Positions 11,734-24,672 of a stretch of 64,000 bases of DNA are shown piece after piece. A program made the translations under genes and the position numbers. The DNA comes from Siphonodentalium dalli (taxonomy: Eukaryota > Mollusca > Scaphopoda > Gadilida > Siphonodentaliidae), in NCBI GenBank assembly GCA_032622095.1, contig CP136066.1, forward strand, positions 66,906,278-66,970,277. The letters are read 5' to 3'. The notes beneath the pieces are model-generated. The model saw only the letters and a list, made by a program, of their open reading frames with translations, had not been told where the DNA came from and did no database searches. The number at the start of each line of letters is the position of its first letter. Position 1 is the first letter of the stretch.

Positions 11734-11960
11734 GTACCGAATCCCATAACACTGTTTACATCGATGGAACTGATAACGCTATTGAGGGAACATGGGCTAG
11801 ATACAACGGAGAACTTATGCCTTATGCCAATTGGTGGCCAGGCCAGCCCGGCGGGGGTACATCTCAGAATTGCAGAGGAATGTACCGGCAAATGGACGGC
11901 TACATGATGGGTGATCATCCATGCACATCGGCACAGATATCGATGTGCCAGTTCACTTAG
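11734..11960 (+). CDS. C-type lectin domain, last exon with stop, gene 1
   Basis: Acceptor tttttgttccag, phase 1. The frame reads (G)TESHNTVYIDGTDN, then EGTWARY, ANWWPGQPGGGTSQNC, GYMMGDHPC and SMCQFT, ending TAG. EGTW, WWxGQP, the Cys before the loop, PC and the terminal CQF are the standard CTLD second half with its four disulfide cysteines. The sugar-site triplet is QPG instead of EPN/QPD, and the WND position reads MGD, so classical calcium-dependent sugar binding looks doubtful. It is 43% or more similar by eye to 49438-49670. A hairpin MITE starts 67 bp after the stop, probably inside the 3' UTR. Confidence 0.88.
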
Positions 11961-12027
11961 GGGTGCATTTGGCACGTGGACTTCATGCCAGTTCTGGAGG
12001 TTCTCGGGATTCACACACCCGTCTTAA

Positions 12028-12262
12028 CCCTTTCATGACGGGAGCTGCGCTGGTGCAGCATTAAAGATAATGCACCAGTGCATTCTCGTATATATGCGAG
12101 TCTTCCATAGGGAGCCTCGCATATATAAGAGAATGCACTGGCTTACAAGGTCAAGGTAAATATTGTTAGGCCAATGCATTCTCTATACGAAAGGTGCCAT
12201 ATGGATGACTCGCATATATAACAGAATGCATTGGCACAGGGTTTTCGCAAAATTCAAATAGA
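12028..12262. mobile_element. TTAA-type hairpin MITE just downstream of gene 1
   Basis: The left end is TTAA plus ccctttcatgacgggagctg. It contains two hairpins, 12074-12142 and 12169-12235, separated by acaaggtcaaggtaaatatt. The far end (cacagggttttcgcaaaatt) matches the inner region of sister elements but the terminal repeat is lost. The arms of the first hairpin carry matched changes (accagtgc with gcactggc) instead of the usual ccaatgc/gcattgg. Confidence 0.7.
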
Positions 12263-12385
12263 AAGCTACATTAGTATGCGACTTTCATGACAACAAATTG
12301 TGGTATTTGATGGTTATATATAGGAATGAGCCGTTTTATCCATTTTCGGGTATCGTTCTGTTAATCGAGCACTATTGATTAATAT

Positions 12386-12815
12386 CACGGTGGGGGAATC
12401 ACGTGGTTCAAAATGGCCGAGGCGATCGCAAACGCGACCAGAAACGAGGAAAAAGGTGATAGATTAGGATTATGATAAACTAGCATAATTATGCTTTACT
12501 GTTTTTCAAACAAGCTGATACCTCATTTGTGTCCAAACTCAGTTGCTTGCTTTAACATTCTGACCAAAGTTGTCAGTCGAAGGATTCTTCTAGATGTATG
12601 GACTTGTGTATTCCACGAACCTCCGACTGGAAACTTTGGTCAGAATGTTATAGAAAACTACTGAGTATTTCTGAACAGATAAGGTATCAACATGTTTTAA
12701 AAATAAACTAGCATATGCTCGTAACAGTCAAAATGTTATGTTTTGTGTCAGTTCCTCATATTTTATGTTTCTGTGCGTCTGCACAAGCTCCAAACCACGT
12801 GATGCCCGCACCGTG
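12386..12815. mobile_element. Foldback element, CACGGTG family, copy 1
   Basis: The ends are cacggtgggggaatcacgtg and the inverse ccacgtgatgcccgcaccgtg. Inside are inverted copies of attctgaccaaagttg / aactttggtcagaatgtta. The same family is at 38203-38648, just before the gene 2 CTLD exon. Confidence 0.7.
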
Positions 12816-12821
12816 AATATC

Positions 12822-12936
<115 letters not shown>

Positions 12937-12941
12937 CTTAA

Positions 12942-13179
12942 CCATTTGAAAACTGGAGCTTCCTCACTTATTGCGAAAAAACCCTGTGCCAATGCATTCT
13001 CGTAAAGGGCGACTCGCATATAAGAGAATGCATTGGTCTAACAATATTTACCTTGCTTTTGTAAACCAGTGCACTATTTTATATATGTGAGGCTCCATAT
13101 GGGAGACTCACATATAAAAGAGAATGCACTGAGACAGGATCTTTAATGATGCACCGGCGCAGCTCCCGCCATGTAAGGG
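12942..13179. mobile_element. TTAA-type hairpin MITE
   Basis: TTAA at 12938-12941 and 13180-13183. The left end is a decayed ccatttgaaaactggagctt and the right end is gcgcagctcccgccatgtaa plus ggg. Hairpins are at 12988-13036 (shortened) and 13066-13132. The spacer between them reads ctaacaatatttaccttgct. Confidence 0.75.
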
Positions 13180-13183
13180 TTAA

Positions 13184-13464
13184 TATGGTACAATTTCACT
13201 ATTGAGTGATGTGATGCACATCGATGGCATGGAAGTTATTTTTTTGCGGAAAAAAAAACCTGTGCCAATGCATTCTCTAATATATGCTAGTCGCCCATAT
13301 ATAAGATAATGCATTGGCCTAACAATATTTACCTTGATTTTGTAAGCCAATGCAGTCTCTTATATATGCTAGGCTCCATATGGGAGACTCGCATATATAA
13401 GATAATGCACTGGCACGGGATCTTTAATGCTGCACCCGCACAGCTAGTTCTCATCATGAAAGGG
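13184..13464. mobile_element. Hairpin MITE relative with flanking duplication
   Basis: Hairpins are at 13264-13318 and 13346-13414. The right end is tctcatcatgaaaggg followed by TTAA. The left side (13184-13236, tttcactattgagtgatgtg) repeats the DNA right of the element (13469-13523, tttcactattgagtgaagtg), so the element and about 50 bp of neighbouring DNA arose by tandem duplication. Confidence 0.65.
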
Positions 13465-13674
13465 TTAATGTGGTATAGTTTCACTATTGAGTGAAGTGTT
13501 GTACATCGATTGCATTGACGTGTGAAATCTTATGTCCTTCGTCACATATTTTGTTATTTGGTATAAAGGGTTGACCCTCTGTTAAATGACTTAATATAGT
13601 AACACCCGCGTCGGCTGGTACTCAGGCGACTACAAGGTCGCAAATGAAGCATGACTGGTAGAGATTGATAACTC

Positions 13675-14207
13675 TGGTTTCAGAACCCTGTGCCAATGCA
13701 TTCTCTTATATATGCGAGTCGAAAATAGGTCGCCTCGCATATATAAGAGAATGCATTGGCCTAACAAATTTTATATTATTTTTTATAATTGTTAAAAAAT
13801 GTAAGAAAAAGATAAAAAAAAATAATTTTTTTTTTAAAGAATGCAAGAAATAATGATAAAATATGATAATTTTTTTTAATGAATGTAAGAAACAAATTGA
13901 TAAAGAATGTCAGAAAAAAATTATAAAAAATGATTAAGTTGTTAAGAATATAAGAAAAAAAAATACAAAATGTTATAGAATGTAAGAAAATATTATAAAA
14001 AATGATAAAAATTAATAAAGAATATCAGAATAAATGATAAAAATTGTTAAAGAATGTAAGAAAAATTTATAAAAAAAAGATTACCTTTTTAGGCCAATGC
14101 ATTCTCTTATATATGCGAGGCTACCTATGGTCGACTTGCATGTATAAGAGAATGCATTGGCACATGATCTTTAATGTTGCACCAGCGCAGCTCCCGTAAT
14201 GAAAGGG
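13675..14207. mobile_element. Hairpin MITE with A-rich satellite core
   Basis: Hairpins at 13692-13760 and 14092-14161 flank about 330 bp of degenerate tgataaaaattgttaaagaa repeats like those in the 1.7-6.3 kb satellite. The right end is gcagctcccgtaatgaaagg plus g and TTAA. The left terminal repeat is not recognisable. Confidence 0.65.
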
Positions 14208-15230
14208 TTAAGAATTTTTAAATAGTTTTGTGTTAAGATAACTCAATATCCGCACTTCTCCGGACATTCGGGTTCCATAATTCCCTTGAATGCAAAGGAC
14301 AGTTTTGTTCGAAATTTGTGTTCGGAGTTGTAGTTTTTATTATTTCAATGTGTCTTTCTGGGACATGCAATGGTCGTAGATATTTCACGTATGTATCGAG
14401 TTTCCACCTATTTCGATACCGGTAACAAATCAATAATATCACTCTCTTAAATTTGTTTCATCCTATATATACATGTATGTTACTCTCATTGAAGCTTTAA
14501 TTGTATTGCCTCATCATTACTTATTGTTAAATTTTGAGTAGTGGGGTATATCTAAGTGGATAGCATTTGTACCCCAATCCATGTTTGTCATACCTGTGCA
14601 TGTATTGGCAATAAAATATGTTTAACTAAATAATATTAGGTGTATTTTGGAGAGCAAACCGTCGGTTGACTTTATATGAATTTTACACTTCAGCAATCTA
14701 TCCAGCCATTTGTCGCTATCATGTCACCTCAAGTTCCTCCATCGTGCAAATAGAGAAATGGGAGCCATTGTTTAGCATAAATTCATTATTGTATTCCTTG
14801 CTTGTTCTACATGTAGCTTTAGATAAATAAACATATGAAAAAAACCCAACTATTTTGCCAGTGTTGTGAATGGGAATATGACATATTTTCTAATTTATAC
14901 CCAATGTACCATTGTATTTTGGGATTTCTAAAAAAAAAGAAAAAGAAATGTCAATCAGAATTGACTATGCCCCCGTAATGAAGCAACTCGTACGCGAATT
15001 TATACCCTGACCTCCAATAATTTGTAATGTTACGTTCCATGAAGTGTTTTTGAATATAATACCCATATTGTATTAATTTTATTTTCATGAAAAACCTATC
15101 AGACTGAGTTTATTGGCCCAAGGTTATATAAAGAATGCATTGGATATAGGTAACATCATCAACTCGCTTCCATATAGGGTATGCGTTGGTTTTGAAAATT
15201 GGTGCAATCCGTTGATTCTACGCATCATAT
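14208..15230. other. Non-coding; possible SINE-like fragment near 14540-14620
   Basis: At 14541-14600 a segment (tagcatttgtaccccaatcc then atgtttgtcatacc) resembles 22084-22145 (catgtgccccaatcccaaat, atgtcagttg). Both may be parts of one short interspersed repeat, but no complete tRNA fold is visible. Nothing else is supported. Confidence 0.3.
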
Positions 15231-15234
15231 CACA

Positions 15235-15850
15235 TCCGACCTTGACCTTTGAAAAACCACAAATGCACACATATTGCGACACACCCTCAACCTTAGGTTA
15301 GCCATCACACATTTGTTCGTTCAAATCATGTGATGTACACACAAGTTATGGAGCGGATACGAAGGGAAGTGTCTGGTGAATTAATCGAGTGAACGACCTT
15401 TTCCTGTGACCTTGACATTCAACGATTGGAAAAAAATATTTTGTGCGCGACACATCGTCTCCTCATTATAGGAGCATGCAGCTATATATGCTGAGTTTCA
15501 ACATACTCCAATGAAGCATCGCGATGTTATGGACCTTTGGCAAACCACAATGCATACCTATCGCGACACACCGCCACCCTCAGGTTAATCGTCACGCCTT
15601 ATTTTGTTGAACTCGTGTGATATACACAAAAGTTATGGAGCGGACACGAAGGGTAGTGCCCGGTGACTTAATTGTCCTGTGGCCTTGATCTCCAACGATT
15701 TGAAAACAGTTTTGAGCGCGACGTATCGTTTCCTCATTAGGAATGATTATGACAAGTTTCAACAGAATCCAATAAAGCATCGCGATGCCATGCATGGAGC
15801 GGACACGAACAATCTTACAGACAGACCGACGTCCCGACGTATGCCCCGAA
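15235..15850. repeat. Imperfect tandem duplication of about 300 bp
   Basis: Two copies (about 15240-15530 and 15535-15800) share gcgacacacc, acacaagttatggagcgga, acgaagggaagtg, aagcatcgcgatg and a cgtctcctcatta motif. The second copy ends in acagacagaccgacgtcccg. This is non-coding dispersed repeat material rich in gaccttgac words. Confidence 0.6.
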
Positions 15851-16739
15851 TGAAAGAAAAGACATACACTAAATTTTGTTTCGGGGGCTTAAAAGTACCT
15901 AATGTAACATTAATGAATTCATTGATAGGTGAAGTAACCAGAAGCAACCAAGAGTACATTATGTATCAATGTGCTGTCAATTACTTCCGGAAATATGGCT
16001 TCTAGTTTTCTAAATGTGTACTTCTGAAATGTAAACAATGTACTGAGGTAACAACAAGGTATAACATTTCTTATATTTTGCTGCGTATAGAAAACAAAAA
16101 TAATGAAAATGTCAATGTTGCTAAACTTGGAGAGGGAATAATGCCATGCCTTATGGCGATAAAGAATGCTGAACGTTTAAATGTTTAAGTAATACTAAGT
16201 GATACTAGCGGTTATAGACCGCGAGCTACCATATGGCCACCCTCCCCCGGTGCGGATTTTTGCCGACTATGTTTTTCCGATAGAGGGATGTATTTCACAC
16301 ATTTTTCTGCTTGTTTGCCACTCGGGCGTGGGGGCTTTTTCATTTTATAGCGATTTTCAACGAACTACTGTGATTTTTTGCGATAAAATCCTTATTGGGG
16401 GTAGGGGAAAAATTTATCTCAAAATTAATACTAAAACTATAGGTATATTTTCAAACACAGTTTTATTCGAACTGTATATAATAAGTGTCTGCGTCGATAG
16501 CGTTAGATGGGCACTTGACTCGACATGTTTCTTAAAGTGACACCGATTATATTATTTTTTATTTATTTTGAAGATATATCGGAAAAAGCACAGTGTGTGA
16601 ACTTACGCATGCATAACGTAATTAAACTATGAACAATACCGATGTTTTCATGATTTTCCACGAGAACATAGGCCAGGGCAGTTTTCTACAACATTCCACG
16701 AGCACATGGATGTATATAGGTAGTCAATGGTCACGTGTT
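15851..16739. other. Non-coding DNA, nothing recognised
   Basis: Only short uninformative open stretches are present. Confidence 0.35.
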
Positions 16740-19700
16740 TGGAGGCCATTGAATTCAAGATGGCCGCCAAAATTGATTATCTGACCTGGCAAATTTTAAT
16801 TCGCAATCACTCAGGGGGTTTATGAGGTATAAAGTGGTGCGATATGTCGTTCTATTGATAATTGAGTACTCCTTATTTATATGTATGAATAAATTCATTT
16901 ATTCAAAATGGCCGCCAAAATGGCCACCGGAAGTGGAAAATATGACTTTTTTTCACTAATATCTTCTATATCAGTTTCTGCTGTTTGGAGCTGGTTGAGG
17001 ATTGTGACCTTATTTTTGTATATTTATATTACGTTATCATTGGGGTAATGTAAAAAGCAATTATTGGGTTCCTAACCCCTTCTGATACCTCAAAAGTTTG
17101 ATTTTACAGAACGCGGTATAACATTTCACCAAAAAAAAATCACAATTCGGTTTCTATACATATTTCAACAAGGAAGGAGCAGAAGCAGAACTGTGGAATG
17201 TAAGTGAGACATACCATAACCCATCGATATTCCAACTCATAGGAACAAAAGTTGTTACTTTGGCTCAAAATGGCCGCCAAAATGTGGAAAATGGTAGATA
17301 TTGCCCCAGTGTGCCCTGCAGTCGCTTACAAGATGTAGTTGATGAATACAATTGGATATTCTGCCTTCTATACATTGAAAACTAATATACCTGGTGCACT
17401 TTGGTTAATTGTCACTATTGTAATAAAGACATTACTGGGGAATATTGGATTTTACTCTCACAAACTTGACATATATATCGGCAAAAAATCTCCTCGGGTT
17501 TGAACCATGTTTGTAAAACAAAATGTAACTATCTTAGTTTTGAAAGGTGTTTATTGTTTTTGATCTAACTTAAATGTGTCACAATAAGGTGTTTAACGAC
17601 CAAATTACTCAAGATGGCTTCCAAAATGCAAATAAATTGGGTAAAAAGTTGATTTTCACATATATCCGGAACATAATGCTGTGACGTTCTGAAACGATAG
17701 CACAGTGTGACTCACTTGGTTGTTAGACATGTTAGTTAATCGACTGACAACTAACTATTATATTCTGGCTGTCACAGTACATTATGATTCATTGACATTT
17801 AATTTTAATGTATGTAGTGTGGAATTGTGCGAAAACGCCTTTTTTGGGGATTCTGGCCATGTTTTTGAAAAGAAATTGACAGAACGAAACGGAACTGAGA
17901 GGAACCATAATATGTGACTACTCTAGCTCATTAACATAAAAGTTTACCAACTGTTGTCAGGAAAGTCGTTTAGCATTTCCTCCATTGTGTATAAACGCCA
18001 CCAAGAAGGAGGACTCTCTGACGTGAACTCTCTATCGATTAACATATCATTGAGTTATTGTGGAAACCGATACCCAAGATGCACATGTACAACCCACCAG
18101 TAACATAAGTCACTTCATATATAAATAAACACCACACAGCTGACAATAATATAGTCGCTCGCTATTTACACCTCACCCATCACCGTTCACCAGAACTTGT
18201 GAAAACCCATGCACATCACACATGACCATACACCTATCAGTAACAATGCAGGTACACCAGGTATAGGTCCTACACTTGACCCATGACCATATCGTCACAA
18301 TATTACACATATTCACCACATTCATTATCATACAGTCAATCATTGTATACCTATTGGCATCACCATTGGCCATACAGTCACTTCAATTGTACCTATTACC
18401 CACACACATGGCCAAAATAGCCACTCGATATATGCATATACACTCCACCATGACTGACCATATAGTCACTCCAGGTATACATATGCACATCGACAATGGT
18501 CATATAATCACTCGCTTTATTCAAATGCCCCTCATCCAGGTATACACATGCACCTCACCAATGGTCATATAATCACTCACTTTCTACACATACCCTCGCC
18601 CATGACAATACCACACGTGTGTATACCCATACACCCCACCCGTGACTATAGAGTCACCCATGTACCATATAGTCACTGTATGTATACATATTCACCACAT
18701 TCATGATCATAGTCAATAATTTCATACATACTGACCTCACCATTGGCCATATTCACCCCATGTGTACCTATTTACCCACACCATGGCCAAATAGCCACTC
18801 AATATATACATATGTACTCCACCCATGACATACAGTCACTCCAGTTGTACATATGCACCTCACCAATGGTCATATAATCACTCGTTTATAAACATATCCA
18901 TCATCCAGGTATACATATGACCTCACCAATGGTCATATAATCACTCGCTTAAAACACATACCCCTCAGCCATGTCAATACCACACTTGTTTATACCCATA
19001 CACCCCACACAGCCATTAATTTAGTCAACATACAGGTAGACCAGGTAACTCAGTGTATACCTATTCACCACATCCATGATCATACAGTCCCTACTGGTAC
19101 ACATATTCACCACGCCATTGGCAATACGTTCACTCCCTGTAAATCTACTCGCCACGCCCATTGCGAAATAGCCATTCTCAAGAAAAACATATACACCCAC
19201 TCATGACTAAATAGTCACTCCAGGTATACACATGTACATTGCCAATGGTAATATAGCCACACTAGCTATACATAGCTCTAACCCATGACTAAACAGCCAC
19301 GCTTGTGTATACCCGTACACAACACATGACCATACAGCTATGAGTCACCATACATGCACACGGGATATACTCCTACATCTGACCATCACCATATAGTCAC
19401 TCCATGTATACCCATTCACCACATTGCTGATCACACAGTCACTCCTTGTACACATATTCATCTCATCAATGGCCACACAGTCACTCCCTGCATATATATT
19501 CGACATGCTCGTGGCCATATAGCCATATATGGCCACTCGATATATACATATACACCCCACACAGAACCACATAGTCACTCCAGGTGTACACATACACATC
19601 ACCAATGACCATACGGTCCTTCCAGATGTACCAATACTTCGCACACACGGCCAATCATACTCCCCACACATGGCAATTCAGCCATTCGCTGTACAACCAC

Positions 19701-20935
19701 ACACGCCGGCATTGGTCATACAGCTACTCCATGTCTACCTATACATTCACCAATGACAATGTCCATATATACATAAACAACACGAGATGACCATGTAGCT
19801 ACTCTCTTGATATCCACAATCATATCATTGTCCATACAGCCACATCGTACATTCCCGTACATCGACACATTACCATACAACCATACATCACTCCCTGTAA
19901 ACATATTCATCTCACACATGACCATCCAGCCACCACTTGTATGCATATACATCTCACAGTGGACACCCCACTCGGATATATGTGAAAAATGAACCTTTTA
20001 CCCAAGTTAGTTGCCATATGGAAGCCATCTTAAGTAATTTGGTCTTTGAACACCTTAGTGTGTCAGATTTAAAATAGATCAAAACAAATAAACATCTTTC
20101 ATACCACAGTTAGTTAAAGTTTACTTTAAAAAAAATGGTCCGTACATAAAAAGTTAATTTTTGCCGATATTCATGTCAAGTTTGTGAGAGCAAAATCCAA
20201 TATTTCTTGTAATATCAGTGGTTACAATACTAAAAAGTAACCAAGGTGAATCATACATGTTGGTATTCAACAGATAAAAGGCGGAATGGCCAATTTGATT
20301 CATCAACCACAACTTGTAGGCGATTGCAGGGAACGCTGGGGCAATATTTACAATTTTCCATATTTTGTAGGCCATTTTGGTGGCCATTTTGAGCAATTAA
20401 GTAACTAATTAAGTAATTAATTAACAATTTGGGTTCTAATAACTTGGAATTTTTACGGGTAATGGTATGTCTCACTTACATAACACAGTTATGTTCATTC
20501 CTTTTTGAAATGTGACTAGAATCCCAATTGTGATTTTTTTTGTGAAACATTTATACCGCATTCGGAAAAATCAATTTATTTCACAGATCGGAAGGGGCTA
20601 GGCCCCAAAGAATTTCTTAGTTCATTGGCCCAATGATCAGTTAATATAAATTGTACAAAATAAAGTGACAATACTCGAACAGTTTCAAACAGCAGACACC
20701 GATATAGAAGATATTAATGAAAAAGTGTCATTTTTCACTTCCGATGGCCATTTTGTATATTTGACACTTATACATACCTATACATAAGGAGTACTCAATT
20801 ATCAATAGAATGACATATCGCACGATGTAATAACTCATAAACTTCTTGAGTAATTGCGAAATGAACTTTACCTGGTCAGATATTCAATGTTGGCGGCCAT
20901 CTTGGATTCAAAGACCGATAACTCTATAAAGCCCC
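16740..20935. mobile_element. Giant foldback: roughly 1-kb inverted arms around a minisatellite
   Basis: The left arm (about 16755-17690) and right arm (about 19995-20925) are inverted copies. Matching landmarks are gaattcaagatggccgcc with ggcggccatcttggattc, and gataattgagtactcctta with taaggagtactcaattatca. Further landmarks are ggaaaatggtagatattgcc with tacaattttccatattttgt, and caagatgtagttgatgaata with attcatcaaccacaacttgt. A third, single-arm copy lies at 52380-52990. No transposase was found. Ends and target duplication could not be fixed. Confidence 0.7.
18170..19975. repeat. Degenerate minisatellite of roughly 35-40-bp units
   Basis: About 1.8 kb alternates phrases such as catgaccatatagtcactcc and gtatacatattcaccacacc, strongly C/A-biased on this strand. 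Variant higher-order units (accaatggtcatataatcac) cluster at 18480-18580 and 18850-18960. Open frames across it are composition artefacts. It lies between the inverted arms of the surrounding element. Confidence 0.85.
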
Positions 20936-20989
20936 CTTAGCCAGATGCCAAACAACCGGCAAATTGAAGGACTGATATAGTTCTACAAA

Positions 20990-21330
20990 GATATCATAAC
21001 CACCAAAAATCCGCAATGGGGGGAGGGGGGTCTACATGCAGCCCAAGCTCTATTAACCCAAAGAGCCATATATGCAGCTTGGAATCAATCAGATGAACAC
21101 ATTTTGTTGTAGGACATGCAGCAAGAGATTTAGTCGTGCAATGTGTACAATGATCACCCCGATGACCCATATGAAGTTTGGTGACGATCGGGTGAGGGGT
21201 GTGGCCTGTAGGGTGTGTCAAAGGAAACTTTTGGCGGACGGAAAGACACACACAGACGGACGGACGCCAGTCCGTTTCAATCGCTCAAACATGACTTTGT
21301 CAAGTTGGGTTAAAGGCACGGGTGGCGTTC
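20990..21330. repeat. Dispersed non-coding repeat ending in (GACG)n
   Basis: It carries atgaagtttggtgacgatcg and cacacagacggacggacgcc. I see this as a repeat of the type scattered through marine invertebrate genomes, inferred from the style of sequence. No second copy occurs in this window. Confidence 0.35.
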
Positions 21331-23532
21331 GTTGCAGAAATATTTGTTCAAATCGCCATCAACAGAAGGAATATTAAAATGTATATAGTTTTGTTCATAT
21401 GGCAAACATAATCAACGCGTAAATAGTATATTGTCGTCAAGATGTACGGTGGTCGGCGTAAACAACAGCCTGTTGCTGTTACAGAAGTTGTGCTTCTGTT
21501 TATATAACATCGCTCAATTCTATTGGTTAATCACACAAAAATGATATAAACGCTCTTTATTATTTCCATATCAGGAAAACAATAATACATAACGCTCTTT
21601 ATGTTTGCCATATCCCGATCTAAACAAAAGTCAGGAAACGTAACTTTTTTTGCTTTTGTTTACATAACAAAGCTAATAAAATTGACAATAAACATACTGT
21701 CTATGCCATATTTCTGATTGGTGTGAGAACAAAGTATGTCTATAATTTACTGTTCTTTCTGTTTATGGCGGTTTTTGACGGAGGTGCATATTTTAACGGC
21801 ATACCCACCTCCAAGGCCGCCCGTGTCTTTAAAACAAACTATTAATTGCAAAACTCCACATATATATATATAGCAACTTTCAAAGAGCGTCCCCAATGAA
21901 TCCGAAATACACACACTCATCATCTAATTATCCAAAGTTATAAAACCAACATATTTCTCTATTATATATATTCAGTAATCCAAAGGCAATAATCGTCAAC
22001 TCGGATCTGGTAACGCAGATAAACACACAAATGTATAAAAGTGTGTCATTATCTCCAATAGTAATTTTCTTATCGCTATATGGGGAGATGGGTTAGCGAA
22101 GATGTTATAACATGTGCCCCAATCCCAAATATGTCAGTTGTACATAAATGATCATACACCATAATATATATATACATTAATGCAGCAGTACGTTGAGGAG
22201 CGTTCATATCCAGTTTATTTGTCTGACCATATTTTATTAAGCATGTCACATGCGGTCATCAAACAAAACATGTTATACAAAACATTAATCAGAATTAACG
22301 CTCCCAAAGTACTATTCCTTTGGCTTCGGGGGTAAAAACTATTTTATTCGTGTCGAAGCTCAGATATCGATTTTAATTTTTTTTTTATTTCTCGAGATAT
22401 GTACTTATTTGTGGACTGGGAAATAATGCGACAATGGGACGATTTCGGACAAAATTGCGGATGAAGATGGATAACTCTAACATCAAGTGGCAATACGGCC
22501 ATATGTCGTGATAAGGGATAATACGGCAATACTTCGTTGAACAACAGGTTGATAAATAACACGTTTTGGGAAATTTTATAACATAGTTGGCAGTTGTTAG
22601 CATTATGTTGTTGTAATTAATCAATTCTAAAGCGTATTTTGAAGAAATGTTATAGTTGTAACTTGATGATATGGGGACCGTCTGATCGGATTGAGTACAT
22701 TTAAGAGGAACAATGCGGAATGAAGCACAATTATGTTACAGCAACATACTGAATACTCATCTTCCCAATATTAGAAATCCGTAAACTTACTTCTGAAAGA
22801 AATATGTGTAAATTGGGATAGAAAATAATCAAAATCACAGATATTCGTCGAGACGCGTGAAGTAATTAATTTAGTTTTCAGTATGAACCAATTTTGAACA
22901 TGTGAATATACAATTATAATTTGATATTGTTTCCACAGTGCTGCACATTACGAAAAATAAGTGAGTGTATCAGGAGTGTATTATGAATTGCCGTGATTGT
23001 GCACACCCTGGATGTATTTATGTATCCTGGCGTCCTCAATAAATGCGCACATTCTTCGTAGCAACAGGATGTTGTTATTGTTGTTTATTTGAGGTTAGGG
23101 AAGACTGAACTCATAGTTTGAAATCGGCATGGGACATGTAGTACGAAAGACATCTATAGCCATATATGTGTGCCTTCACTATCGTTAAATTAAGCGATAT
23201 AATATTCAAGCTTTAATCTAGTATGCATAGACGAATTTGTTCACGTCTTTTGTTTGCACAAAACTATTGTATTTTTAATCCTACCACTAGGACCCTATGT
23301 AGTCAAGTAGCTGATGTTGTATCCAAACACTGTAGATTGTTAGTGACCACCATTTGTAAAAGTATTGTTAATATTGAGACGTGTAATGAGCTATTAATAT
23401 TGACGCATATCAGTAAACATAAGCGGCCCAAAGTAATGATAACAAGAGGTTGTTGCCGTTCTTTGCTACAGATAGACAGTTGTGTGGTCGGCGAAGTACA
23501 ACGTATACAAAAACTAAAAGTGGTGACTAGAC
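21331..23532. other. Non-coding AT-rich DNA
   Basis: No gene is supported. At 22084-22145 a fragment resembles 14541-14600 (possible SINE piece). The open stretch 23223-23580 starts MHRRICSRLL and has no recognisable domain. It reads into the MITE at 23537, which argues against a conserved gene. Confidence 0.35.
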
Positions 23533-23536
23533 TTAA

Positions 23537-23871
23537 AGGGGTACTGTATACTAAATCCGGCCATTTATGTGATATCTCCTTTTAACAGAATATATGCAAA
23601 AATTAATGAATTTTAAACATATATGAGTGTAAAATACACTCATGTGTTCTTGGAACGGTGCAAACAACATGGTAATTATAACAAAAATTAATTTATGATT
23701 GGAGTAAAAATTCATTTGTTATAATTACCATGTTGTTTGCATCGCTCATAGAGCACATGAGTGTGTTTTACACTCATCCGTGGCTCAAATTCATTCATAT
23801 GTCGCATATATTCTGTTGAGTATAAACGGAGATGGTCCCATAAATGACCGGAGTTAGGGTACAGTACCCCT
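23537..23871. mobile_element. Palindromic TTAA MITE, AGGGGTACTGTA family
   Basis: TTAA at 23533-23536 and 23872-23875. The terminal repeats AGGGGTACTGTA and tacagtacccct are exact. The body is largely inverted around its centre (gcaaacaacatggtaattat against ataattaccatgttgtttgc; gagtgtaaaatacactcatg against catgagtgtgttttacactc). It is 335 bp, unrelated to the hairpin MITEs, and directly precedes the decayed PAN exon. Confidence 0.85.
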
Positions 23872-23909
23872 TTAAACAGGCCCTGGTGGAAGGCAAACGA
23901 TCATTGTAT

Positions 23910-24101
23910 ATGTTGATCTTGTGTTTATCGCTCCGTTTATGTCTCGCGACTCAACCATTTTTTCGGACAATCCACATGAGTTATCTCAACGAGTTTGATG
24001 GAATATCGCAGTCACATCATTTGGGCGACGTTTCGATTCCAAACTATCGTTTGGCTCGAGATAATCACATGTACTACGCAAAAGTATGGCGATCATATTG
24101 A
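23910..24101 (+). pseudogene. Decayed signal-peptide/PAN first exon
   Basis: The frame starts MLILCLSLRLCLATQ (a hydrophobic leader), then reads HMSYLNEFDG and HLGDVSIPNYRLARD, ending HMYYAKVWRSY and a stop. It aligns with the intact PAN exons at HMKHLNKLDG, LADVLIPV and DREIYMYCA. The first PAN cysteine is replaced by Tyr, and the frame stops before the remaining cysteines and the donor. It is either a dead exon or a diverged short leader gene; dead is more likely. There is no matching CTLD exon nearby. Confidence 0.6.
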
Positions 24102-24529
24102 AAACATTTTCCCTTACTAATAATATCCATTTTATCACGCATTCAGCATATCTGTTATCTGTGCATCGCTATAAACAACAAGAAAACCATGGTAACGCCC
24201 TCAAGATAATATTATTATATAGGCATATAATTATATAATATAAAATATATTGGTTTCATGGATGCACCACTTCCGAATTCCGTTAAAATAACTAATCCTT
24301 CAAATTATTACAACATTTACGGCTTTTCACTGAAGGTTTCTCATTCATCACAACAGAAAGCCTCACAATGCAGACAAAAATATCTACTAATCGGATTAAA
24401 TGCGCCCCCAATACTTCGCAATACGACATTTAGTCTACTTTCCAACTGAGACATACTTCATCAGCATTGTTAGCTGTTATATTATGCATTGTGTTCCCGA
24501 AATAAAATCTTCAAGAGTGGCCCACCCAT

Positions 24530-24672
24530 TGTTCACACAAGGCGTTTGTCATTTTGTTGGAAATGGGTGTTTGGTTATAACCAATAATATATTGGTGTAT
24601 CAATGCAATGCCAGTTGCATGTTTGGCGATGAACTTTTCAACCAATTGGAACGCATGCGCCCTTTGTGAACA
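24530..24672. repeat. Short element with inverted ends
   Basis: The ends gttcacacaaggcg and cgccctttgtgaac are near-inverse. The overlapping open frame (…VCHFVGNGCLVITNN…) is cysteine-containing, but I recognise no domain. Confidence 0.4.

Noticed and set aside
16199-16540. 113-codon open frame
   Set aside because: No family resemblance; AT-rich non-coding surroundings.
18170-19975. CRISPR-like array or His/Thr-rich protein
   Set aside because: Units are degenerate without constant repeats and unique spacers, in an animal-type genome. Frames are compositional.
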